Source of the DNA: Pseudomonas fragi
GTDB lineage: Bacteria; Pseudomonadota; Gammaproteobacteria; Pseudomonadales; Pseudomonadaceae
DNA length: 64,000 bases
Direction: 5' to 3'
NCBI RefSeq assembly: GCF_002269505.1
Contig: NZ_NQKQ01000002.1
Span: 239,005-303,004, forward strand
Part shown: positions 57,455 through 64,000 of the stretch, piece by piece
How the letters are laid out: every line of letters begins with the position of its first letter
Numbering within the stretch: position 1 is the stretch's first letter
Program-made: the position numbers and the translations under genes
The notes under the pieces: model-generated
Databases searched by the model: none
The model's input: only the letters and a program-made list of their open reading frames with translations
What the model was told of the DNA's origin: nothing

Positions 57455-58369
57455 CTAACTCTCTAGCCAGCGCCCATAAAGTTTGGGGAATTGTTCGCGA
57501 ACCCAATCAACAAAGACCTCAACCTGCGGCGCCAGGTGTGAGCGGCTGGGGTACAGCACAGACACGGGTCTTGGATGCGGACGATAGGCACGCAGCACCT
57601 CAACCAATGTTCCGTTGGTTAAAAAACGGTCCAGAGTAATACCAGGAGCCTGAAGTATGCCGAAGCCCGCGACGCCGCACTCGACATAGGCGTTGGACTC
57701 GTTGACTGTGATGCCCTGGCGGCAGATGTGAGATTGCTCGCGAGCCCCATCCATAAATTGCCAAGCCAGCGGGCGCTGGTTTTGGCCAGAGAGAAAGGTC
57801 ACGCCGCGGTGCGCTCTTAGATCCTCTAAGGTTTTGGGCTCGCCGTGATCCTTCAGGTATTGGGGCGCCGCGCAGGTGATCATAGTAGCCATACCGATGC
57901 GACGCGCTACTAGGCTAGAGCTTGGCAACTCGCCGATTCTCAGCGCACAGTCCACACCTTCTGCGACCAGATCGACGGTTCTATCGGTGACCCCCAGGGC
58001 CAGCTCGATTGCAGGATAGAGGGTGGAAAACGCTCGCAAGCTTTCGATCAGCCCCGGCTGCGAAAACGCGGTGGGTATATCGACCCGTAATCTACCACGC
58101 AGGGTTGATCCTGGAGACGAGAACATCGCCGTGGCACCCGCAACTTCGTCAAGAATCACTTTAACATGCTCGTAGAATTGCTCTCCTTCTGAAGTGAGCC
58201 TCACCGTACGGGTGGTGCGCTGAAACAGCCGCACCCCAAGCGAAGTTTCCAACTCCTGTATCGCGCGAGTGACTTGCGGACGGCCGATCTGCATGGCATC
58301 CGCCGCGCGGGTGAAACTGCCAAGTTCGGCCAATCGGGCAAACACTTGCATAGACTGGAGCAGTTCCAT
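57455..58369 (-). CDS. LysR-family transcriptional regulator
   Basis: A 304-residue regulator. The N-terminal winged HTH is MELLQSMQVFARLAELGSFTRAADAMQIGRPQVTRAIQELETSLGVRLFQRTTRTVRLT. The effector domain is of the CrgA/DhcR-like branch (LRGRLRVDIPTAFSQPGLI, GVDCALRIGELPSSSLVARRIG). It is divergent from the oxidoreductase at 58529, which it probably controls from the shared 159-base region. Confidence 0.92.
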   Translation of the reverse strand: MELLQSMQVFARLAELGSFTRAADAMQIGRPQVTRAIQELETSLGVRLFQRTTRTVRLTSEGEQFYEHVKVILDEVAGATAMFSSPGSTLRGRLRVDIPTAFSQPGLIESLRAFSTLYPAIELALGVTDRTVDLVAEGVDCALRIGELPSSSLVARRIGMATMITCAAPQYLKDHGEPKTLEDLRAHRGVTFLSGQNQRPLAWQFMDGAREQSHICRQGITVNESNAYVECGVAGFGILQAPGITLDRFLTNGTLVEVLRAYRPHPRPVSVLYPSRSHLAPQVEVFVDWVREQFPKLYGRWLES

Positions 58370-58528
58370 TAAGTCTTCTCACTCAGAATTTTGTTGCCTG
58401 TTTATAGTAAGATCGCAGTCTGATTGTTGCCTTATAAAATAACAATCCTTTGCCGGCCTGGGTATTTATTGAACGGTCTGACTTGGGAAGAATGTCGCCA
58501 GTAGGTCCCCCTAACTGGAGATAGACAG
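58370..58528. promoter_or_regulatory. Divergent promoter of the LysR gene and oxidoreductase
   Basis: AT-rich 58395-58450, as expected for a LysR-controlled divergent promoter. TTATAAAATAACAATCC (58430-58446) could hold -10 elements. No T-N11-A site can be chosen with confidence. Confidence 0.45.
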
Positions 58529-59546
58529 ATGAAAGCATGGCTTTTGAACGATTTTGGTCTCGATAATCTGGCACTCGGCGAAACAGCTAAGCCCGTCCCC
58601 AAGGCCGGCGAGTTGTTGGTAAAAATTGGCGCGGTTTCCCTGAATTTCCGCGACAAGGCCATCGTCGATGGCTTCTACGAACCTCACCTGGTACCCAAGC
58701 CACTGATCCCGGTCAGCGATGCATCGGGCACTGTCGTCGCCTTGGGCGAAGGCGTAAGCCGATTCAAAGTGGGCGACCGCGTCAACTCGCACCTCTACTC
58801 GCGCTGGATTGATGGTGAGCCAAGGCCGGACGAACCTGCCTACTGCTTCGGCATGCCGCTGCCAGGTGGCCTGGCTGAGTACATGATAATTCACGAAGAA
58901 AGCGCTGTTCGTGCGCCAGACAACATGTCCGACGAGGAGGCTTCGACACTACCGATTGCGGCGCTGACCGCATGGTATTCGCTGGTTGACTACGGCCAAG
59001 TTCAACCGGGCCAGACCGTTTTGGTACAGGGCACCGGGGGTGTATCGATTTTTGCCGTGCAACTGGCAACTGGCAACTGCGCTTGGCGCCAAGGTTATCG
59101 TTACCTCCAGCAGCGATGCCAATCTTGATGCGGTGAAAAAACTTGGCGCAGTCTCCGGCGTGAACTATCGGACCTTCCCGCGTTGGGAAGAGGAAGTACT
59201 GAAACTCACAGGCGGAAAAGGCGTGGACCTGCTATTGGATGTGGCCGGTGGGGAAGGCTTGAACCAGTCCATCCTGGCAACCAAAGCAGCCGGCAAGATT
59301 GCGCAAATCGGTTTTCTGACCGGTCAGACCACAACGCTGAGCCTGATGCCGTTGATTTTCCGCCAGACAACTATCCGCGGCATCGCAGTGGCGCCTCGCT
59401 CGTCGTTTGATCGCATGAGCGACTTCCTGAACGAACACGCGATCCGCCCCGTGATCGATCAGACCTATTCATTCGAAGACGCCCACAAGGCGTTCGAGCA
59501 CCTGGCTCGAGGCGCCTTTGGCAAAGTGGTTATCAAAGTTTCCTAA
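58529..59546 (+). pseudogene. Zinc-type alcohol dehydrogenase/quinone oxidoreductase, frameshifted
   Basis: An NAD(P)-dependent MDR-family oxidoreductase that would be about 336 residues. The N-terminal GroES-like domain (MKAWLLNDFGLDNLALGE...) is open to residue about 180 (LVQGTGGVSIFAVQLAT). The Rossmann half (ALGAKVIVTSSSDANLDAVKKLGA...) continues in another frame to 59546. The cause is visible: the 7-mer TGGCAAC is tandemly duplicated at 59064-59077. Removing one copy restores VQLATALGAK. Truncated product ends at 59128. Confidence 0.9.
59064..59077 (+). repeat. 7-bp tandem duplication causing the frameshift
   Basis: TGGCAACTGGCAAC, two exact 7-mers inside the coding frame of the oxidoreductase. 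Confidence 0.95.
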
Positions 59547-59910
59547 CCCTTTAAACCAAGCGATATGGAGGTGACCCGGTATGTCGCCTCAGCACTTCAC
59601 TCGGGCGGACCGCGGTGCTCGCCTCTCTCATCTCGAACGTCAAGGATCTGAAACTGTTCGACGCGGTATGCGTCATATCCAGGAAGGTAGATAGCTACCC
59701 TCTACGAAGGGTAGCTATAGGTCGAAATGAGCCTTTGGTGACTGACAGCTATCGGCCAATAGCAGTCCGTCACGAAAGGCAGCTATCGGCCACTCCCATT
59801 TTCGTGGACTGCTTGATGGTATCGTTTCTGCCTGCCACGAGGGATTGAAATCTGCCAAGAGCTGGTCTTCGAGGGTATTTATTAAATCAGCGGCGACTCT
59901 GCACTTTCAA
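59547..59910. other. Intergenic region with clustered GCAGCTATCGGCC repeats
   Basis: No gene. CAGCTATCGGCC is at 59746-59757 and GCAGCTATCGGCC at 59779-59791, with related TAGCTATAGGTCG at 59712. These belong to the repeat family seen also at 52269 and 62945. Confidence 0.55.
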
Positions 59911-60363
59911 TCAATACTGCTTTTTTGCGCTGGCTATACGCCGGTACTTACGCAACTCCCGATAAGCGCTGCGGATATCCAGAAAAAATATCTCTGCGCT
60001 GCGCCAGAGCAGCATCCACACCGTAACGGTAAATACTGCCACCGGGATGGTGCTTTCAATGCCTAGAGCATTACCTATCAGCCCCACCGCCAGTGCCAGG
60101 CCCAGGAGTGTCAGCGCTTCCAACTGTAGGATGAGAATATTCCCTCTGACTTGCTCGCTCTTTTCTGCAAAGGTATTGCTGATAGCTTGCTGTAGGCGTT
60201 CTCGCTCATTTTCGGGGCAGTTGATCTGCAGGCACAGCTTGGGGTAGTACCAGGCACTATCCAACAGGTAGTCCGCCAGCTCAGGGCTAAGTTTGGGTGC
60301 GTCCGGCGAGGCAAATGGATTGAGGTAATCGTGGGTGATCGTCAAATCGATTTTTTTGAGCAT
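59911..60363 (-). CDS. Membrane protein of unknown family
   Basis: A 150-residue protein. The soluble N-terminus (LTITHDYLNPFASPDAPKLSPELADYLLDSAWYYPKLCLQINCPENERERL) is followed by two TM helices at about 84-104 and 107-128 and a basic cytoplasmic tail (YRELRKYRRIASAKKQY). The family is not recognised. The helical hairpin with a soluble front resembles small accessory membrane proteins. Confidence 0.6.
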   Translation of the reverse strand: MLKKIDLTITHDYLNPFASPDAPKLSPELADYLLDSAWYYPKLCLQINCPENERERLQQAISNTFAEKSEQVRGNILILQLEALTLLGLALAVGLIGNALGIESTIPVAVFTVTVWMLLWRSAEIFFLDIRSAYRELRKYRRIASAKKQY

Positions 60364-60771
60364 TACGAACTTTGGCCTGGTTGAGTTGTGGTCGGAGGCT
60401 TCAGTGATTCAGATAAAGCTAGTCCAAGATATCTGTTCTGCTTTGTTGGCAGTCATTCGCGCTGCAGTAGGAGCGAATTTATTCGTAATGCGTGGCTGAA
60501 TGTGCACCTCGACAGCCTCCATCAACGCTGATTGTTATCGTTCTCTGCGAGTGAACATTAGGCCGCGGGCGACGCATTCGCGCAAAGGGCTCGAGGCAGC
60601 TATTGTCCGAAAGCAGCCCTCCGTGACTGGCTGCTAACGGCCAATAGCGGTCACCGAACGCCTACCAACCCGGGGCGACTCAATGGTGGCATCTATCAAA
60701 TCCAAAAAAGCTACATGAAACGTCCAAGCGGGTCGCTGTCCACCAGCAGATCAACCGAGTAGTGGGAGGAT
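60364..60771. other. Intergenic region with repeats
   Basis: No gene. A REP-like piece (GTAGGAGCGAATTTATTCG) is near 60466 and CTGCTAACGGCCAATAGCGG near 60630. Confidence 0.5.
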
Positions 60772-62673
60772 CTAAATCTGTTCAATGATTCCCTTGAACA
60801 ACCCTTTCAATTGCTCGTTACCAGCATCCACTAGGTGATTGTCATCGAAGTACAGAGGTATACCGTCCCTTGAGCCCGTGCATTGCCCGTTTGGGCAAAG
60901 GTATGGGATTGGATCAATAACCTTGGCGTTGCACTGCTTTGCGACGACTTCAATGGCATGGTTAGCTACGCGATTACGTTTTTCGTAGTCCTGCAGTGAA
61001 ACGGTTATGTCCGATGAGTGCTGGAAAATGCGTTTGTGCAGGTTTAGGCCTTTGTAGATATTGAATGGCATTTCAGGTATTGGCTTGACGATAAAGACCG
61101 GGCGGTTTTGCGCGATTGAACAAACAACTTTGGTGTATTCAGCCGCATATGTGTCGGCAAATGACTGGCCTGCCAGATGCTCCTGCCCCGGGAAGTAAAT
61201 GCGGAAGCTGTTGCCCCTGCTTGTATCTGTGTACATGGCTGCCCGGCTGAACAAAACCACGGGAACGCCGGGGTAGCCGTTTTTTAGTGCTTCCAGCTTC
61301 TCACTGTTGAATCCGCGGCATTTACTTTCCAGTTCCTTGTCATGCATGGCAAAGTTTTGCAGTAGTGGGCAGCCGCCGCGTGCCCACATCATGGCTGCCT
61401 GGCCATTTTCAGCTTGGACAGCGGCTGCGGTCGATTGGGCATGACTGTCACCGAATAAAATGACAGTGACGTCACCGGAATCTAGCTTGCAATCAGCGGC
61501 GTCATACGGATTGGAGGCGCAATCTTGTGTGTATAGCTTGCTGGTGTATTCGGGCTGACCCAAATCAATATATGCAAACCGGACAGCCGGATGGTCTTTT
61601 ACGATAGAGGATGTAATAGCAGCGAAGCCAACCATCAGTACGACAAAAGATGCATATTTGAATATCGTCCGGGGTGCCGTGATGATTTTTTTTGTCTTCG
61701 ATTCAATCAGGTAGAATGAAAGTGCTCCGAGCACGAAAGACATAACGATCGCCGCCAGTACATGCGGCCAGCTGTTTAGTAGCCCGCATGTATAGAGGAA
61801 TACGACTAGCGGCCAGTGCCATAGATAGACCGAGTACGAGATGGTTCCAGAGAACTGCAAGGCTTGGCTATTACTGAAGGCCGACTGAGTGTTTGCGATG
61901 ATTACGAGTGCGGTGCCTAGTACGGGCAACAGGGCCAGATATCCCGGCCAGAGGTCCTGCTCGGAAAAACAGAAAATACTTAGCAGGATTGCGCCCAGCC
62001 CAAGCCCTTCAAGTGTGTAGCTGATTCGTTTGCTCAGTTGCAGTGGGAACAGGAACACCAGCCCGCCGACAATCAACTCCCAGGCGCGGGTAGGCAGCAT
62101 ATAGAACGCAAAGACCGGATTAGTATTGGTCAAATAGACCGATGCGGCCAGAGACCCTAACGCAAGTAGCACAAGCGCCGTTTTGGTCTTGTGTATGCCC
62201 CAAAGCTTGTAGAGCGCCATCAGCAGCACAGGGTAGAGCATGTAGAACTGCCACTCGACCGACAGTGACCATGTGTGCAGCAGCCAGTTCTCGTGCAGCG
62301 GCGCGTCGAAATAGCCCCCGCTTTTGGCGAACATGAAGTTGGAGCTGAAAAGTAGGCTGCTCTTGATCGCTCTGATCAGTTCCCGGTAATCATCAAGAGG
62401 GAAATAGACAAAGCCGAAGATCAGCAGCGCTGCACACAGTGTCAGCAATGCTGGGATAATTCGCCTTGCCCTGGATGCGTAGAATCCCAATAGAGAGAAG
62501 TTTTGCTTCTGGAGTCCGCTGATGATGATTCCGGTCATCAAGAAGCCAGAAATAACAAAGAAAATGTCGACCCCTACAAAGCCTCCTTCGAACCCCCTAA
62601 TCTTGAAGTGAAATAACACTACGGAAATAACCGCAAGTGCTCGTAGCGAGTTTATATTTTTTCGGAATTGCAT
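60772..62673 (-). CDS. Acyltransferase-3/SGNH O-acetyltransferase (OafA-like)
   Basis: A 633-residue inner-membrane enzyme that would O-acetylate LPS O-antigen or another surface glycan. The acyltransferase-3 domain has about ten TM helices, with the R-x10-H motif in LRALAVISVVLFHF and FFVISGFLMTG. The C-terminal periplasmic SGNH domain (from about residue 390) has the catalytic Ser in LFGDSHAQS and the Asp/His in DNHLVDAGN. Start options are ATG 62673, ATG 62685 and GTG 62691; I use 62673, which begins at conserved sequence. GC is lower than core genes, typical of surface-glycan cargo. Confidence 0.88.
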   Translation of the reverse strand: MQFRKNINSLRALAVISVVLFHFKIRGFEGGFVGVDIFFVISGFLMTGIIISGLQKQNFSLLGFYASRARRIIPALLTLCAALLIFGFVYFPLDDYRELIRAIKSSLLFSSNFMFAKSGGYFDAPLHENWLLHTWSLSVEWQFYMLYPVLLMALYKLWGIHKTKTALVLLALGSLAASVYLTNTNPVFAFYMLPTRAWELIVGGLVFLFPLQLSKRISYTLEGLGLGAILLSIFCFSEQDLWPGYLALLPVLGTALVIIANTQSAFSNSQALQFSGTISYSVYLWHWPLVVFLYTCGLLNSWPHVLAAIVMSFVLGALSFYLIESKTKKIITAPRTIFKYASFVVLMVGFAAITSSIVKDHPAVRFAYIDLGQPEYTSKLYTQDCASNPYDAADCKLDSGDVTVILFGDSHAQSTAAAVQAENGQAAMMWARGGCPLLQNFAMHDKELESKCRGFNSEKLEALKNGYPGVPVVLFSRAAMYTDTSRGNSFRIYFPGQEHLAGQSFADTYAAEYTKVVCSIAQNRPVFIVKPIPEMPFNIYKGLNLHKRIFQHSSDITVSLQDYEKRNRVANHAIEVVAKQCNAKVIDPIPYLCPNGQCTGSRDGIPLYFDDNHLVDAGNEQLKGLFKGIIEQI

Positions 62674-63065
62674 TTGCGCGTCCATGATCACGGCATAAGT
62701 AGAGTGGCATTGTAGTGGCCATGGTGCAATATTAGAACCGAAAAGTTTTACCCTCGAAGTTGCAAGAAATATCGCATTTCGAGTGTCCCCGCTCGGTAGT
62801 GTGTGCGTACAGTAAATTTTCTAAGAAAAATCTGTAGGGAATTTTGCTTGGTTTTGTAGGGCGGGTGGGGTGTTTACGAGAGTCTTGGTGTAGTGCTCTA
62901 TGAGTAGTCCCAGGTTTCGTAGACACCTTCGAGAGGCTGCTTATGGCCGATAGCTGCCTGGCAGGAAGGGCTGCTTTCAACCCATAGCGGACTGTCGGCG
63001 CAGGCAGTTTAGGGAAGAAAGCGTCGATTCGGACGTAGCAAAGCTCATGAAAATGCCGCAGCAAA
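62674..63065. other. Intergenic region with a solo IS end and a repeat
   Basis: No gene supported. CCCAGGTTTCGTAGACACC at 62909-62927 resembles the IS3-type end at 63930. GGCCGATAGCTGCC at 62945-62958 is an inverted member of the dispersed repeat family. Confidence 0.5.
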
Positions 63066-63449
63066 TTAGTACCGTTTTAGCGTGACTGTATTTCCCGACT
63101 CCATAACTATCTTATAATTACCTCTTAGTTTCCGCAGGACGCTAAGGCTTCTCACGGAAATGGCCATGGATATAGCGGCCGTGGTTGCTGCGGTTCCTAG
63201 AACGCTAAGCGCTGCGCCGGATGCGGTAACAGCCGCTATGCCAGAAACAGGTGCAGCGGCGCCACCCGTACCGAGTGTAGCAATGACTCCGTAAAAGACG
63301 ATGCCTATAGAGCCAATCGCAACAGCCCACGCAACCGTTCCTGTAGCCTTAATTCGAACGGTTTTTTTGGCAAGATCGCCTTCAATTATAATAGTATCTT
63401 GATTGCGACTTACTGCGTCGGCTAATTCTTCTTCTGTTGTAACGCTCAT
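63066..63449 (-). CDS. Gly/Ala-rich membrane protein of unknown function
   Basis: A 127-residue protein. The soluble N-terminus (MSVTTEEELADAVSRNQDTIIIEGDLAKKTVRIKATG) is followed by two hydrophobic Gly/Ala-rich helices (VAWAVAIGSIGIVFYGVIATLGTGG and VSGIAAVTASGAALSVLGTAATTAAISMAI) and a basic C-terminal strand. It overlaps the upstream gene by ATGA, so the two are translated together. The family is not recognised. Confidence 0.65.
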   Translation of the reverse strand: MSVTTEEELADAVSRNQDTIIIEGDLAKKTVRIKATGTVAWAVAIGSIGIVFYGVIATLGTGGAAAPVSGIAAVTASGAALSVLGTAATTAAISMAISVRSLSVLRKLRGNYKIVMESGNTVTLKRY

Positions 63450-63658
63450 TGCTTATCCTTAGATTTTTTATTGCCTGCAATAACAAGGCCGACGATGAGA
63501 AAGAGAATTATTATAGGCGGAAAAGCCACGCACAAAGCAATTGCGCCAATTAACAATACTCCTCCAACTACCACGCCGATCATTTCCCCTAAAAGCGGAA
63601 GCAATAGTTTGAAAGCAATCACGGCTACAACAATTGCAGCTATTCCGATAATAATCAT
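63446..63658 (-). CDS. Small double-TM protein coupled to 63066-63449
   Basis: A 70-residue, almost wholly hydrophobic protein: MIIIGIAAIVVAVIAFKLLLPLLGEMIGVVVGGVLLIGAIALCVAFPPIIILFLIVGLVIAG, then a Lys/Asp-rich tail NKKSKDKQ. I choose ATG 63658; a frame start at 63700 adds a polar leader without a good start site. Function unknown. Coupled pairs of this form are seen among small toxin/immunity or stress membrane proteins, but nothing in the sequence decides it. Confidence 0.6.
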   Translation of the reverse strand: MIIIGIAAIVVAVIAFKLLLPLLGEMIGVVVGGVLLIGAIALCVAFPPIIILFLIVGLVIAGNKKSKDKQ

Positions 63659-63923
63659 GTCCGGCCTTCTTGGTGTTGTGATCAGTTTGCTAACATGCAT
63701 CCAGCCCCTTCGCTGGGTATCGGCCGTCTCCTGCCATTCTTTAGCGTCAAGTCATTCTTTTATGTCCGCCGACCTGGTTGGGAGATTAAAAGTAACTTAG
63801 GGGAGTGGTGGGGGCGATCCTCAATGATTGCTTTTTGCCGGTTAGCGACCGTTGCTCTGATTAGTCATCCTTGTCCTTCACCACGTGGAGGACTTGTCGT
63901 GAACATCATCGCTACCTGCAGCC

Positions 63924-63949
63924 TGAATCGCCCCGGGTTTCCTAGACAC
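63924..63949. repeat. Terminal inverted repeat of an IS3-family element
   Basis: TGAATCGCCCCGGGTTTCCT..., matching the TGAAxCGCCCCGGGTTT ends common to IS3-group elements, right beside the transposase stop. Confidence 0.7.
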
Positions 63950-64000
63950 TCTCCAGGCTCGCTGCGTAACGCTTTTCAAACTCTACCGGTGACAGCTGAT
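63942..64000 (-). CDS. IS3-family transposase, C-terminal end (runs off the right edge)
   Basis: The last 18 codons before TAG (63944-63942) read QLSPVEFEKRYAASLESV. The L-SP-EFE-RY pattern is the standard C-terminus of IS3 OrfB integrases. Only the end of the element lies in the window. Confidence 0.8.
   Translation of the reverse strand, partial: QLSPVEFEKRYAASLESV

Overview
The window is a piece of a Pseudomonas chromosome, most like the P. fluorescens/P. putida group. This rests on an MvaT xenogeneic silencer, a PctA-type amino-acid chemoreceptor, an OprD-family porin, Pseudomonas REP palindromes and gene blocks in the order known from P. aeruginosa. Two such blocks meet here: pyk/sbcB/mvaT/purU/chemoreceptor/dciA/secA/argJ/yajQ/mscS, and porin/HIT/slyX/cold-shock/aspS/yebC/ruvCAB/tolQRAB-pal-cpoB/queE-queC/tRNA-Lys.

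Positions 1-38393 are core genome: central metabolism (pyruvate kinase, purU, argJ, pantothenate-type reductase, cobalamin adenosyltransferase), DNA maintenance (sbcB, dciA, ruvCAB), protein export (secA), translation (aspS, tRNA-Lys), cell-envelope integrity (ybgC-tolQRAB-pal-cpoB), the start of queuosine synthesis (queE-queC) and sensing (a dCache chemoreceptor, a HAMP-PAS histidine kinase, PilZ and YajQ proteins). Terminators, REP palindromes and a REP doublet separate the transcription units.

Positions 38394-64000 are accessory. The region starts at the 3' end of tRNA-Lys, a known attachment site of PFGI-1/pKLC102/PAPI-1-type integrative conjugative elements (ICEs). It opens with a tyrosine integrase translationally coupled to a MobH-type relaxase. 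A TraG-like gene and the PFL_4711, PFL_4710 and PFL_4709 family genes follow, and the conjugation module then stops. No coupling protein, VirB4-like ATPase or pilus genes are visible, so this is an ICE terminus or a truncated ICE.

Beyond it lies a mosaic. It holds an SOS cassette (yedK divergent from a LexA-box umuDC), flanked by two diverged direct repeats. Each repeat has a promoter, a structured leader with an internal terminator, a hidden 48-52 codon ORF and a DUF3077 gene joined by an ATGA overlap. Further on are a nucleotidyltransferase, a yhfG-fic pair whose fic carries an in-frame amber codon, an unrecognised 351-residue protein, transposase remnants, a LysR regulator divergent from an oxidoreductase broken by a 7-bp tandem duplication, an O-acyltransferase, two coupled small membrane proteins and the end of an IS3-family element at the right edge.

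The most interesting signal is the duplicated leader RNA. Two sequence segments occur three times in each copy (A', B as complement, A). All three members have changed together between the copies, which is what alternative base pairing predicts. One pairing partner contains the Shine-Dalgarno sequence of the hidden ORF. This looks like a translational or attenuation switch, possibly with a short terminated RNA acting in trans.
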